Assembly (NCBI GenBank): GCA_963766445.1
Contig: CAVXZW010000009.1
Coordinates: 25,368 to 89,367, forward strand
Direction of reading: 5' to 3'
DNA length: 64,000 nucleotides
DNA from: JAICYJ01 sp963766445
GTDB taxonomy: Bacteria; Actinomycetota; Thermoleophilia; Gaiellales; JAICJC01
Position 1 is the stretch's first letter, and every line of letters begins with the position of its first letter. The translations under genes and the position numbers were made by a program. Below, in pieces: positions 34,059 through 44,964 of the stretch. The notes below the pieces were generated by a model that was not told the DNA's origin, did no database searches, and saw nothing but the letters and a program-made list of their open reading frames with translations.

Positions 34059-34487
34059 TTGCTGCTCGGCGAATTCACTCAGCGACTTGATGCCAAGAAC
34101 CGCCTCACCCTCCCCGCCAAGCTCCGCGCGGCGTTCGCGGAGGGCGTGGTCGTCACCAAGGGCTTCGACGGCTGCCTGTTCGTATTCCCGCGCGGCAACT
34201 GGGACTCCTTCGTGGAGTCACGCCTGGAGCGGCTCGACCCCTTCAACAAGGAGTCGCGCCGGCTCAGCCGCTGGTTCTACGGGGGCGCCAACGAGTGCGA
34301 GCTGGACGGACAGGGCCGCGTGATGCTGAGCCAGCCGCTGCTCCAGCACGCCCAGCTGGACAAGGACATCGTCGTCGCCGGCGCGCGCGACTACCTCGAG
34401 GTGTGGGACGGCGAGGCCTGGACGCGCCAGCAGGCAGAATCCGAGGGGAGCGTGGAGGATGTTGCCGAACGTCTCTCACAGCAGTAG
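34059..34487 (+). CDS. mraZ: Transcriptional regulator MraZ
   Basis: MraZ is a 142-residue autorepressor of the division and wall cluster. It has two AbrB-like swapped hairpins: LGEFTQRLDAKNRLTLPAKL at the N-terminus and CELDGQGRVMLSQPLLQH near residue 80. A GTG at 34038 is in frame, but the TTG at 34059 gives the standard family start (one residue before LLGEF) and is correctly placed after GGGAG. Upstream are its own repeats and promoter. The 3' end overlaps rsmH by 29 bp. Confidence 0.92.
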   Translation: MLLGEFTQRLDAKNRLTLPAKLRAAFAEGVVVTKGFDGCLFVFPRGNWDSFVESRLERLDPFNKESRRLSRWFYGGANECELDGQGRVMLSQPLLQHAQLDKDIVVAGARDYLEVWDGEAWTRQQAESEGSVEDVAERLSQQ

Positions 34488-35428
34488 CCACTCAGTGGAA
34501 CACGTGCCCGTCCTCGCATCCGAGGTGGCCGAGCTGCTCGACCTGCAGCCGGGTGACACCGTGGTCGACGGCACCTTCGGCGCCGGGGGCCACGCCGCCC
34601 TGCTGGAGCCGCAGCTGCGCGGCCACGGCTGCTACATCGCCATCGACCGCGACCCCGAGGCCGAGCGGCACTTCAAGCGCTTCGCGGCCGGGGCGTCGGC
34701 CGACACGCGGTTCATCCACGGCAACTTCGCGCTGGTGCTGCGCAACCTGGCCGCCACCGGCCTGCGCGCCGACGCGCTCGTGCTCGACCTCGGCATCTCG
34801 TCGATGCAGATCGACCGGCCCGAGCGCGGCTTCAGCTACGCCGCCGACGCTCCGCTGGACATGCGCATGGATCCCACCGGCGACCTGACGGCCGCCGAGA
34901 TCGTGAACGAGTGGGACGAGCGCGAGATCGCGCAGCTCCTCCGCGGCTACGGCGAGGAGCGTTTCTCCCGGCAGATCGCCCGCGCCATCGTGCGCCGCCG
35001 CGCGCGCGGAGCCGTTCGCCCGCACGGGTGACCTGGTCGACGTGATCAAGGCCGCGATCCCCACGCCCAGCCGGTTCGGGCAGGGACATCCGGCCAAGCG
35101 CTCGTTCCAGGCGCTGCGGATCGCCGTCAACGACGAGCTGGAGTCGCTCAGCGAGGGCCTCGATCACGCGCTGGAGCTGCTGGCGCCCGAGGGCCGGATG
35201 GCCGTGATCAGCTTCCACTCGCTCGAGGACCGGATCGTGAAGCGCTTCATCCGCAACCAGGCCCGCGGCTGCACCTGCCCGCCCGACTTCCCGATCTGCG
35301 TCTGCGGCCACGAGCCGCTGCTGCGCGCGCTCACCACGCGCGCGGTGGTGCCGAGCGTGGACGAGCGTTGCGTCAACCCGCGCTCCGCGTCGGCCAAGCT
35401 GCGCGCGGCCGAAAGGACGCAGGCGTGA
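34459..35428 (+). CDS. rsmH: 16S rRNA m4C1402 methyltransferase RsmH (one frame break)
   Basis: RsmH methylates C1402 of 16S rRNA. The repaired length is about 322 residues. Motifs include HVPVLASEVAELLDL, the SAM-binding VVDGTFGAGGHAALL, LVLDLGISSMQIDRPERGFS and PLDMRMDP. The C-terminal part has KRSFQALRIAVNDEL and ISFHSLEDRIVKRF, ending with a cysteine cluster CTCPPDFPICVCG. One extra base in a CGCGCG run near 35004 breaks the frame. The start could also be the GTG at 34495, just after mraZ. Confidence 0.9.
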
Positions 35429-35441
35429 GGACGCAGGCGTG
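35414..35441. repeat. 14-bp perfect tandem duplication at the rsmH-ftsL junction
   Basis: AGGACGCAGGCGTG occurs twice in a row (35414-35427 and 35428-35441). The first copy ends with the rsmH stop and the second with the ftsL GTG. A single copy would give the usual GTGA overlap seen elsewhere in this cluster. Confidence 0.8.
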
Positions 35442-35913
35442 AGCGTCGTCGCCCCGGCGCCGGCGGCACCGTCCCGGCCGCGTCGCGCGGCGCCGGCAAC
35501 CGAGACCGCCCCCAAGCGCAGGCAGAACCGCCGCCGGCCGGCCACGCTGGCGCGGCCGCGCGCGGGCCGCTCGCCCGTCGCCCCGGGTGTGCTGTGGGTG
35601 CTCCTGATCGCCGCCCTGCTGGGCGGGATCGTGGCGCTGAACGTGGGCGCGCTCCGCAACTCGATCTCGGCCAGCAAGATCGAGGGCCAGGAGGCGGCGC
35701 TGCGCTCCCAGAACGACGCGCTGCGCTCGCTCGTCGCCGAGCGATCGGGCGTAGGTCGCATCAACGCCGACGCGGCCCGCTACGGCATGATCTGGGCGCA
35801 GCCGCTGCGCAACGACTACCTGCGCCTGCACCCGCTGAAGCATGCGGCGCAGGCCTCCGGCCACGAGCGCCGGCGGGGCTGCCGGCCGGCAGGGCGGCAA
35901 AGCGGCGCCGTGA
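35439..35913 (+). CDS. ftsL: Cell division protein FtsL (probable frame break near the end)
   Basis: This is a bitopic protein of about 157 residues. An arginine- and proline-rich cytoplasmic tail is followed by one membrane helix (VLWVLLIAALLGGIVALNVG) and a short periplasmic coiled coil (SASKIEGQEAALRSQNDALR). As assembled the frame has no stop and continues into ftsI. Removing one base near 35855 changes the end to AAQAPATSAGGAAGRQGGK and a TGA overlapping the ftsI GTG. Function assigned by topology, size and position; FtsL bridges FtsQ, FtsB and FtsI. Confidence 0.75.
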
Positions 35914-37649
35914 GCAAGCAGTCCGACCAGCGGTTGCGGCTGATCATGTTCGTGTTCGCAGCCGCCTTCGCGGTCGTGATCGGCCGCGCGCTGTACGTCC
36001 AGATCCTGCAGGCCAGCGCCCTGGCCGCCCGCGCCCACGGCCAGCAGAACGCGACCATCGTGGTGCCCACCAGCCGCGGCCGGATCCTCGACGCGACCGG
36101 CAAGACGCTGGCCGTCGACGTGCCCGCGAAGGATCTGATGGTCTACCCGTCCAAGGTGCAGGACCCCGGCCAGGTCGCCTCCTACATCGCCCAGAAGCTG
36201 GGCTACCAGCTCAAGCACAAGAAGGCGTTCAGGGCCGAGGTGAAGCTGCTGGAGGGCCGGCTGACGGCGCCGCACGTGGTGCAGGCGAGGGTGCTGCCGC
36301 AGCTCGACCCCGCCGTCGCCGCCGAGATCATGTCGGCGCACCCGCCAGGGCTGTTCACGGTCGACTCCGTGCGCCGCGACTACCCGTCCGGCAAGCTGGC
36401 CTCGCAGCTGATCGGCTACGTCGACTACAACAACAGCGGCACGCTCGGCTCCGGCATCGAGCACGAGTACAACAGCGTGCTGGGCGGCCACCCCGGCGAG
36501 CAGCTCGAGGTGCGCGGCCCCGGCGGCGTCCCGCTCAGCACGGTCACGCTGCGCCGCGCCCAGCAGGGCCGCGACGTCCAGCTCACGATCGACCGCTCCA
36601 TCCAGCAGAAGGTGCAGTCGGTGCTGGACGCGACCGTGAGCCGCACGGGCGCGCACAGCGCCACCGCGCTGGTGCTGGATCCGCGCAACGGCTCGATCCT
36701 GGCGATGGCGACCGCGCCCGGCTACGACAACAACAAGGTCCACGACCTGTCGACCAAGCAGTTCGCGCGCGACACCCACAACATGGCGGTCGAGTACTCC
36801 TACGAGCCCGGCTCGACCTTCAAGGTGGTGACGATGGGCGCCGCGCTGACGGCCGGGATCGTCACGCCGCAGACGCAGTTCCGCATCCCGTACGCGATCA
36901 AGGTCGGCGACCGGGTCGTGCACGACGACGCCGTCCGCCCGACCAGGACGTTCACGGCCGCCCAGATCCTGCAGCAGTCGTCGAACGTGGGCACGGTCAC
37001 GATCGCCGAGCTCGTGCACAAGCAGCCGCTCTACGACTGGATCCGCCGCTGGGGCTTCGGCCGCCCCACGCACATCGGCCTGCCGGCCGAGGCGGCGCCC
37101 GCCGTCATGCCGCCCGACAAGTGGTACTCCTCCTCGATCGGCAACATCCCGATCGGCCAGGGCATCTCGGTCACGCCGCTGCAGATGGCGGCCATGTACT
37201 CGGGCATCGCCAACGGCGGCGTGATGGTCGAGCCGCACGTGGTGGAGAAGATCGGCGGCCGGCCGGCGCCCAAGCCGGTCTCGCGGCGGGTCCTGAGCCC
37301 GACCGTCGACCACACCCTGGTGGACATGCTGAAGGGCGTCGTCGACACCGCCGCCGGCACCGGCACCCGCGCGTCGGTGCCGGGCTACACCGTGGCCGGC
37401 AAGACCGGCACCGCGCAGGTGGCGCTGCCGCACAGCCTCGGCTACTCGACCCGCAACTACGTGGCCTCGTTCGTCGGCTTCCTGCCGGCCGACAACCCGC
37501 GGGTGGAGGTGCTGGTGGTGGTCGACTCGCCGCGCACCAACATCTTCGGTGGCATCGTGGCGGCGCCCGCCTTCCAGCAGATCGCCACGTTCCTGACCAA
37601 GGATCTGGCGATCCCGCCCGACAAGCCACTCGACCTCCCGGTCAACTAA
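35910..37649 (+). CDS. ftsI: Peptidoglycan transpeptidase FtsI (PBP3)
   Basis: This septal class B penicillin-binding protein has about 579 residues. An N-terminal membrane helix (LIMFVFAAAFAVVIGRALYV) is followed by the pedestal domain and the transpeptidase domain. Active-site motifs are EPGSTFK near residue 300 (serine nucleophile), SSN in LQQSSNVGT near 355, and KTGT in VAGKTGTAQ near 490. No PASTA domains are present. The GTG start is marked by the GTGA overlap with ftsL. The sequence is unbroken. Confidence 0.93.
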   Translation: MSKQSDQRLRLIMFVFAAAFAVVIGRALYVQILQASALAARAHGQQNATIVVPTSRGRILDATGKTLAVDVPAKDLMVYPSKVQDPGQVASYIAQKLGYQLKHKKAFRAEVKLLEGRLTAPHVVQARVLPQLDPAVAAEIMSAHPPGLFTVDSVRRDYPSGKLASQLIGYVDYNNSGTLGSGIEHEYNSVLGGHPGEQLEVRGPGGVPLSTVTLRRAQQGRDVQLTIDRSIQQKVQSVLDATVSRTGAHSATALVLDPRNGSILAMATAPGYDNNKVHDLSTKQFARDTHNMAVEYSYEPGSTFKVVTMGAALTAGIVTPQTQFRIPYAIKVGDRVVHDDAVRPTRTFTAAQILQQSSNVGTVTIAELVHKQPLYDWIRRWGFGRPTHIGLPAEAAPAVMPPDKWYSSSIGNIPIGQGISVTPLQMAAMYSGIANGGVMVEPHVVEKIGGRPAPKPVSRRVLSPTVDHTLVDMLKGVVDTAAGTGTRASVPGYTVAGKTGTAQVALPHSLGYSTRNYVASFVGFLPADNPRVEVLVVVDSPRTNIFGGIVAAPAFQQIATFLTKDLAIPPDKPLDLPVN

Positions 37650-37663
37650 CCTCCCCGCCAGGC

Positions 37664-39111
37664 TTGGAACTCGCGAACCTGATCGGGACGATCGGGCCGC
37701 TCGAGGTGCGGGGTGGTGCGACGGGGCAGATCACCGCGCTCACCTACGACGCCGCTGCGGCCGTGCCGGGAGCACTGCACTTCTGCGTGCCCGGCTTCCG
37801 CGTCGACGGCCATGACTTCGCCGGCCAGGCGGAGGCGGCGGGAGCCGTGGCGCTGGTGGTCGAGCGCTTCCTCGACATCGACCTGCCGCAGCTGCTGGTG
37901 CGCTCCTCGCGGGCGGCGATGGGCCCCGCCGCCGACACCTTCTACGGCCACCCCAGCCACGAGCTCGACGTGATCGGCGTGACCGGCACCAACGGCAAGA
38001 CCACCACCTGCTTCCTGATGTACTCCGTGCTGGAGGCGGCGGGGCTGCGGCCCGCGCTGCTGGGCACGGTGGAGTCGCGGATCGGGGGCCAGGTGGCCCA
38101 GGTGAAGCGCACGACGCCTGAGAGCATCGACCTGCAGGCGCAGTTCCGGCAGATGGCGGACGCCGGCGACCAGAGCTGCGCGATGGAGGTGTCGTCGCAC
38201 GCGCTGGCGCTGGACCGGGTGGCCGGCACGCGCTTTGCCGCCGCGGCCTTCACCAACCTCACGCAGGACCACCTCGACTTCCACCCGACGATGGAGGAGT
38301 ACTACCTGGCCAAGCGCCGGCTGTTCGAGAATGAGGCGTGGCCGGCGGCCGTCAACGTCGCCGACCCGTACGGCCGGCGGCTGGTGATGGAGGCGGCGGG
38401 ACCCGTGCTCAGCTACGCGGCCGACGACGACCGGGCCGCCGTGCGCCCGCAGACGGTCGAGATCGGGGCGGGCGGGGCGATCTCGCTGATCGCGCTGACG
38501 CCGCGCGGCCCGCTGCCGCTGGACGTGCGGCTGCGCGGCGACTTCAACGTGTCCAACGTGCTCTGCGTGGTGGCGCTGAGCGAGCTGCTGGAGCTGCCGC
38601 ACGAGGCGGTGCGGGCCGGCATCGCGGCGCTTCACGGGGTGCCGGGCCGCTTCGAGCCGGTCGGACGCCGGCCAGCCCTTCACGGTGCTGGTCGACTACG
38701 CGCACACGCCCGACTCGCTCGAGAACGTGCTCACGGCCGCGCGCCGCATCACCGTCCGGCGACGTGATCTGCGTGTTCGGCTGCGGCGGCGACCGCGACC
38801 GCGGCAAGCGGCGGCTGATGGGCGGGGTCGCGCGACGGCTGGCCGACCGCGCGATCATCACCAACGACAATCCGCGCAGCGAGGATCCGGCGGCGATCGC
38901 GGCCGAGATCATGAACGGCATCGACATGGAGGTGGAGCTCGACCGCCGCCGCGCGATCGAGCTGGCGGTCGCGGCCGCCCGGCCCGGCGACATCGTCGTG
39001 ATCGCCGGCAAGGGCCACGAGCAGGGGCAGCAGTTCGCCGACCACACGGTGCCCTTCGACGACCGCACGGCTGCGCTCGAGGCGCTGCAGCAGCTGGGGC
39101 AGACGGCGTGA
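37664..39111 (+). CDS. murE: UDP-MurNAc-tripeptide synthetase MurE (two frame breaks)
   Basis: MurE adds the third stem residue to UDP-MurNAc-Ala-Glu. The repaired length is about 481 residues. The ATP loop is IGVTGTNGKTTTCFLMYS near residue 105, and the carbamylated-lysine region and TQDHLDFHPTMEEYY follow. The DNPR motif in ITNDNPRSEDP marks meso-diaminopimelate as the substrate. Breaks lie near 38666 (extra G in GGTC-G-GACG) and 38753 (extra G in ACC-G-TCCGG). The start is a TTG with no clear ribosome-binding sequence. A GTGA overlap joins it to murF. Confidence 0.9.
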
Positions 39112-40429
39112 TCGAGCTGACAACCGCGGAGATCGCCGAGCTGACGCACGGCGAGGCGCGGGTGGAGTCGGTCGTCACGGGCGTCGCCATCGACTCGCGG
39201 CGGGTGACCCCGGGCGACCTGTTCGTGGCGCTCGCAGGTGAGCGTGCCGACGGTGCCGACTTCGCGGATGACGCGCTGGCCGCCGGCGCCGCGGCCGCGC
39301 TGGTGCCGCGCGGCCAGGAGGGCCGGGGCCGGATCGCGGTGGACGACCCGCTGGACGCGCTGGCGGTGGTCGCCCGCGAGGTGCGCCTGCGCAGCACGGC
39401 CAGCGTCGTCGGGATCACCGGATCCACCGGCAAGACCTCCACCAAGGACATCCTGGCCGCGCTGCTCGCGCCGCACACGGCCGTCGTGGCCAGCCGCCAG
39501 AATGAGAACAACGAGCTGGGGGTGCCGTTGACGCTCGTCGCGGATCGAGCCGATGACCGGCGTCGCGGTGGTGGAGATGGCGATGCGCGGCCTGGGCGAG
39601 ATCGCCCACCTGGCCGCCATCGCGCGTCCCCAGATCGGCATCGTCACCGGCGTCGGCCCCGTCCACCTGGAGCTGCTGGGCACGATCGAGAACGTGGCCC
39701 GGGCCAAGGCCGAGCTGCTGGAGGCGCTGCCGGCGGACGGCACCGCGATCGTGCCACACGGCGAACCGCTGCTCGAGCCGCACCTGGCCGGCCTCGCGCT
39801 GCGCCGTGGTCAGCTTCGGCGTCGAGGACGGCGCCGACGTGCAGCTGCGCGCGTTCACGGCCGCGGGCGGCGCCGGGCAGGCGGAGATCGCGCTTCGCGG
39901 TCGAACCCTGTCCGTGCCCGTGAACTTCACCGCGCGTCACAACGCCCTCAACCTGGCGGCCGCCGCGGCTGCCTACGACAGCCTTGGCCTGCCGCTGGAC
40001 GAGCTGGCGCTGGGCGCCGGTGACGTCGCCTTCTCGCGCTGGCGCGGCGAGGAGATCGAGCTGCCCGGGGGCGGCCTGCTGATCGCCGACTGCTACAACG
40101 CCAACCCGACCTCGATGGCCGCCGCGCTGCGCCACCTGTCGGAATCGGCCGCCGGCCGGCGGCGGGTGGCGGTGCTGGGCGACATGGCCGAGCTGGGCGC
40201 CGGCGCCGGCGCGTACCACCGCGAGGTGGGCGAGCTGCTGGCGGAGCTGGGGATCGAGGTCGTGGTCGCGGTCGGGCCGGAGTCCCGCGCCTACGGCGGC
40301 ACGTGGTTCGCGACGGTCGCTGAGCTGCGCGACGCGCTGGGGGACGTGATCCAGCCCGGCGATGCGGTGCTGGTCAAGGCCAGCCGGTCGGTCGGTCTCG
40401 AGGACGCCGTGGAGGCGATCGCCCCGTGA
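39108..40429 (+). CDS. murF: UDP-MurNAc-pentapeptide synthetase MurF (two frame breaks)
   Basis: MurF adds D-Ala-D-Ala to the tripeptide precursor. About 439 residues after repair. Visible are DSRRVTPGDLFVALAGERADG, the ATP loop VGITGSTGKTSTKDILA, QNENNELGVPLTL and VVEMAMRGLGEIAHL. Later come HNALNLAAAAAAY, IADCYNANPTSMAAAL and VAVLGDMAELG. One G is extra near 39539 (CTC-G-TCGCGG) and one C near 39806 (TGCGC-C-GTGG). Both ends overlap neighbours by 4 bp. Confidence 0.9.
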
Positions 40430-41440
40430 AGCTGGTGCTGCTCGCGGGCGTGATCGCGATGCTGCTCTCGATCGCGAGCGGGACCCGCGTTCATCGCCTT
40501 CGTGCGCCGGCACGCGCTCGGCCAGCAGATCCGCGAGGAGGGGCCGGCCGGCCACATGTCCAAGCAGGGCACGCCCACGATGGGCGGTCTGATCCTGCTG
40601 TCCTGCGCGCTGCTCACGTTCGCGCGTGCTGACCAAGCGCACGACGCCGGGGCTGACGGTGGCCGGGGTCACCATCGCCTGCGCCGCCATCGGCTTCGTC
40701 GACGACTGGTTCAAGCTGGCCCACCGCCGCTCGCTGGGCCTGTCGGGGCGCTGGAAGATGCTGGCGCCTGCTGGGCGTGACCGCGGCGCTCGGCTACGTG
40801 GCGCACAGCCAGCACCTGTCCACCGACGTGTACCTGCCGCTGCTCGACGTCCGGCTCGAACCTGGGCCCGGCCTACTACCTGCTGCTGTTCCTGGTGGTC
40901 GCCGGCGGCGCCAACGCGGTCAACCTGACCGACGGCCTGGACGGGCTGGCCGCGGGCACCGTGACGATCGCGATGCTGACCTACACCGCCATGATGGTGG
41001 TGGCGTTCCTGTCGCCGGGCGGGCTCACGGCCGAGGGCGCGGCCAGCCGCATCGACCTGGCGATCATGGGCGCTGCGATCGTCGGCGGCTGCGTCGGGTT
41101 CCTCTGGTACAACGCCTACCCGGCCGACGTGTTCATGGGCGATACCGGCTCGTTCGGCCTGGGCGGGGCGCTGGCGGCGATGGCCGTCTTCACCAAGACC
41201 GAGTTCCTGCTGGTGATCATCGGCGGCGTGTTCGTGCTCGAGGCGCTGTCGGTCGCGATCCAGGTGATCGGCTTCAAGGTGTCCCGCAAGCGGGTGTTCC
41301 TGATGGCGCCGATCCACCATCACTTCGAGATGCTGGAGTGGACCGAGAACAAGATCATCGTGCGGTTCTGGATCCTGGCCTCGATCTGCGGCGCCAGCGG
41401 CTTCGTCCTCTACTACCTGGCCTACTCCAAGTTCCGGTGA
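40426..41440 (+). CDS. mraY: Phospho-MurNAc-pentapeptide translocase MraY (four frame breaks)
   Basis: MraY makes lipid I by moving phospho-MurNAc-pentapeptide to undecaprenyl phosphate. The repaired length is about 336 residues with ten hydrophobic segments. Signatures include GHMSKQGTPTMGGLILL, the catalytic FVDDW, and the NLTDGLDGLAAG and GDTGSFGLGG loops. The HHHFE motif follows in APIHHHFEMLEW. Single extra bases lie near 40485, 40624, 40770 and 40860. All four repairs rebuild family-conserved stretches. Confidence 0.9.
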
Positions 41441-42727
41441 GCGGCGGCCGCTACGTGGTGCTGGGTCTGCGGCGGTCGGGCCTGGCCGCCGGCGAGGCGA
41501 TCCGGCGGACGATGCCCGGCGCGGAGGTGGTGGGGGTGGACGACGCCGCGGACGTCGACACGGCGAGGCTTCGGGCGAGTCGGCGTCGAATACCGCCTCG
41601 GTGGCGAGCTGGTGTCGATGACCGGGGTGACAGCACTGGTGAAGTCGCCCGGTGCGCCGGGAGACCACCCCCTGGTCGCAGTCCGCCCGCGACGCCGGCG
41701 TCCCGGTCTGGAGCGAGGTCGAGCTGGGATTCCGGTTGATCCGAAGCCCGATCATCGGCATCACCGGCACCAACGGCAAGACCACCACCACCGAGCTGGT
41801 CGGCGCGATGCTGCGCGCCGGCAACGTGCCGGTGGAGGTGGCCGGAAACGTGGGCCGGCCGCTCTGCGACCTGGCCGGCCGCGTGGATCCGGCCACCTGG
41901 ATCGCCTGCGAGCTGTCCAGCTTCCAGCTGGAGGACATCGACAGCTTCCGGGCGCGGGTGGGCGTGGTGCTGCAGGTCACCCCGATCACCTCGACCGTCA
42001 CGGCACGTTCGCCGAGTACCTGCGCAGCAAGCTGCGCCTGTTCGAGAACCAGACGGCCGAGGACACGGCCGTGCTGAACGCCGACGACCCGGTGCTGCGC
42101 GAGGCCGAGATCCCCGGCGCCGGCCGTCGCGTGTGGTTCAGCCGCGATCAGTCCGACCGGATCGACTGGGAACATTCGTCGATCCGTGGCGACCATAACC
42201 TCGAGAACGCGCTGGCCGCGTCTGCGGCGGCGGAGGCCGTCGGCGTGTCCCGGGAGGCGCGCGACCGCGCGCTCCGCTCGTTCACTCCCCCGCCGCACCG
42301 GCTGCAGACGGTGGCCGTGCGTGAGGGCGTCAGCTTCGTCGACGACTCCAAGGCCACCAACCCGGAGGCGGTGATCAAGGCGCTGACCGCATACCGGGAC
42401 GGCGTCCGGCTGGTGCTGGGCGGATCGCTGAAGGGCTCATCGTTCGCCGGATCTGGCCGCCGCCGTCGCGGCCGGCCCGGTCGTGTCGGTAGACGTGTAC
42501 GGCGAGGCGGGCGAGCAGATCGCCGCCGCTCTGGCCGCCGCGCGGCGTGCCGCACCGCCGCCACCCGCGGATGGCCGCCGCGGTGGCGGCCGCCGCAGCC
42601 GGCGCCCAGCGCCGGAGACGTGGTGCTGCTGTCGCCGGCCTGCGCCAGCTTCGACGAGTTCACGGACTACGCCGAGCGCGGCCTGGCATTCGCGCAGCTG
42701 GCGCAGGAGGTGCCGGTTGGTCGCTGA
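41437..42727 (+). CDS. murD: UDP-MurNAc-alanine D-glutamate ligase MurD (about six frame breaks)
   Basis: MurD adds D-glutamate to UDP-MurNAc-L-alanine. Repaired length is about 428 residues. N-terminal RYVVLGLRRSGLAAGEAI, ALVKSPGAP, the ATP loop IGITGTNGKTTTTELVGA, CELSSFQLEDID and DHLDRHGTFAEY are visible. Later come NLENALAASAAAE, FVDDSKATNPEAV and VVLLSPACASFDEF. Breaks lie near 41572, 41689, 41992 (a missing G), 42451, 42540 and 42610. It is the most damaged gene in the window. The final SPACASFD motif shows the gene is complete apart from these. Confidence 0.85.
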
Positions 42728-42747
42728 CGTCCAGCGGGTGCGGCGCC

Positions 42748-44005
42748 GTGCCGCCCGCTCCTCGTCCGCAGCTCGAGTACCACCTGCTGCTGCTGGTGAC
42801 GCTGGGACTGGTCGCCTTCGGGCTGATCATGGTCTACAGCGCGTCCAGCGGCACGGCCGTGGTCGAGGGGCAGGATCCCGTGGGTGCTGCTGGCCCGGCA
42901 GTCGGTGTACGCGGCCGTGGGGGTGATCGCGATGCTGGTGCTGGCGCGCTTCTCGTACCGGCGCCTGCGCTACTTCGCCGCGCCGATCCTGTTCATCTCG
43001 ATCGCCCTGCTGGTGGCCGTCAAGATCCCCGGGATCGGCGTCAGCATCAAGGGCGCCCAGCGCTGGATCTTCGTGGGGCCGATCTCGATCCAGCCCTCCG
43101 AGTTCGCCAAGGCGGCGGTGCTGATCTTCGCGTCGGCGGTGCTGGCCTCGCGGCGCAAGCCGCCGCGCACTCTGGCCCAGCTGTTCAACCCGGTGGGCGC
43201 GGTGGTGCTGGTGGTGCTGCTGCTGATCCACTCCCAGCCCGACCTCGGCACCACCATCGCGATCGCGCTGATGGTCTGCGGCATCCTGCTGGTCGCCGGC
43301 ACCCCGCTGCGGCTGTTCAGCAGCGTCGCGATCGTGGGAGTGATCGGCGTTGCCTACACGGTCGCCCGCGAGCCCTACCAGATGGAGCGGATCCGGTCGT
43401 TCCTGGATCCCTGGAAGGATCCGGCCGGGGCCGGGTACCAGAGCATCCAGGCGCTGCTGGCGCTGGGGTCGGGCGGGATCACCGGCGTCGGCGTGGGCAA
43501 CGGCACCCAGAAGATCGGCTTCCTGCCGGAGGCGCCCACCGACATGATCGGCGCCGTGATCGGCGAGGAGCTGGGCCTGGTCGGGATCCTGGCGGTGGTG
43601 TTGGCGTTCGCGCTCTTCACCTGGCTCGGATTCCGGATCGCCCTGCGCTGCAAGGATCCCTTCGGGAAATACCTGGCGGCCGGCACCACGACGCTGGTGG
43701 CCGGGCAGGCCATCGTCAACTTCGGCGCCGTGCTCGGCTTCCTGCCGCTGACCGGGGTGCCGCTGCCGTTGATAAGCTCGGGCGGTTCCAGCCTGGTGGT
43801 GATGCTGAGCCTGGTCGGGGTGCTGCTGAACGTGGCCGACACCGGCGCGGTATCCGCGAAGGCTGCCAAGCCTGGCAGCAGCCCGAAGAAGGATGTGAAG
43901 GCGACTGAACCCAAGCAGGCCCAGCCCACGCGTGCTGATCGCCGCCGGAGGCACGGCGGGGCACGTCGTGCCGGCGCTGGCGGTGGCCGGCGCGCTACGG
44001 GCTAG
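42748..44005 (+). CDS. ftsW: Septal glycosyltransferase FtsW (one clear frame break, end uncertain)
   Basis: This SEDS-family lipid II polymerase works with FtsI. The repaired core has about ten membrane helices, starting with LLLLVTLGLVAFGLIMVYSA. Signatures are QRWIFVGPISIQPSEFAK near residue 105, HSQPDLGTTIAIALM, and the C-terminal GVPLPLISSGGSSLVVML. An extra G near 42880 (CCC-G-TGGG) breaks the start; the GTG at 42748 is the best initiator. The conserved part ends near 43850. The remaining frame runs across the start of murG to 44005, so the true stop is probably the TGA at 43906 and a base is missing. Confidence 0.87.
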
Positions 44006-44964
44006 CGGCGCCACGGTCGAGTTCGCCGGCGGCGACAGGATCGAGTCGCAGCTGGTGCCCGAGGCCGGCTACCCGTTCCACCGCTTCGCCGCGAGCGGCC
44101 TGCCGCGGCGTCCCTCCCCGGAGCTGCTGCGTGCCATGTGGCGGGCGGGCAGCGCGCCGCTGGCCTGCCGGCGGATCATCGTACGGGTGCGGCCGGACGT
44201 CGTGTTCGGCGCCGGCGGGTACGTGTCCGGCCCGATGCTGGCCGCCGCCAAGACCGGCCGTCTGCCCTCGGCGCTGCTGGAGGTGGACGCGCACATGGGC
44301 TTGGCGAACCGGATGGCGGCGCCGCTGGTCGACCGCGTGTTCCTGAGCTTCCCGATCGAGGGCAAGCGGCCGCCTCACTACCTGGTCACGGGCCGTCCGC
44401 TGCCGGAGCGCGGGCCGGACGGGCACGGCCTCGACCTGGACTCGGGCCGCCCGATGGTGCTGGTGTTCGGCGGCAGCCTGGGCGCGCGCACGCTGAACGA
44501 GGCCGCCACCGGCGCCTGGGCGGAGAGACGATCCCGGCTTCACGGTGGTGCACGTGACCGGCGAGCGCGAGTTCGACCGCTACCAGGCGGCCGCGTCCGA
44601 TCGCTACCACGTGCTCGCATACACGCCGCATCTGCGCGACTACCTGGAGCAGGCCGACCTGGTGGTGGCGCGGGCCGGCGGTTCGGTGTTCGAGATAGCC
44701 GCCGCCGGCAAGCCGTCGATTCTCGTACCCTCCCCCAACGTGACCGCCGACCATCAGACCCGGAACGCCGAGCACTTCGCCCTGGGCGGCGCGGCCGTCA
44801 TGGTCAGCGACGCCGACCTCACGCCGACGCGGCTGCGCCAGGAGGTGAACGCGCTGCTGTCCGACCACGAGCGGCGCGAGCGGATGGCGGTCGCCGCCGC
44901 CAGGCTGGCGCGGCCTGACGCCGCCTCGGTGATCGCGGATCATCTCCTGGAGCTGGCTCCGTGA
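43932..44964 (+). CDS. murG: Lipid II synthase MurG (one frame break)
   Basis: This GT28 glycosyltransferase adds GlcNAc to lipid I at the inner membrane face. About 343 residues after removing one A near 44526 (GCGGAG-A-GACG). Motifs: LIAAGGTAGHVVPALAVAGAL at the start, FGAGGYVSGPMLAAA, VFGGSLGARTLNEAA, and the donor-binding ARAGGSVFEIAAAGKPSILV. The GTG at 43932 gives the usual N-terminus; a slightly longer version with an upstream non-AUG start is possible. It overlaps murC by 4 bp. Confidence 0.9.

Noticed and set aside
35439..37649. A single FtsL-FtsI fusion protein of 736 residues
   Set aside because: A GTGA junction exists at 35910 and one base removed near 35855 gives a normal FtsL end. 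The open frame is more easily explained by an indel.
39644..42298. 884-codon minus-strand open frame over murF, mraY and murD
   Set aside because: Composition is that of an antisense shadow, and the plus strand carries well-conserved cell wall enzymes.
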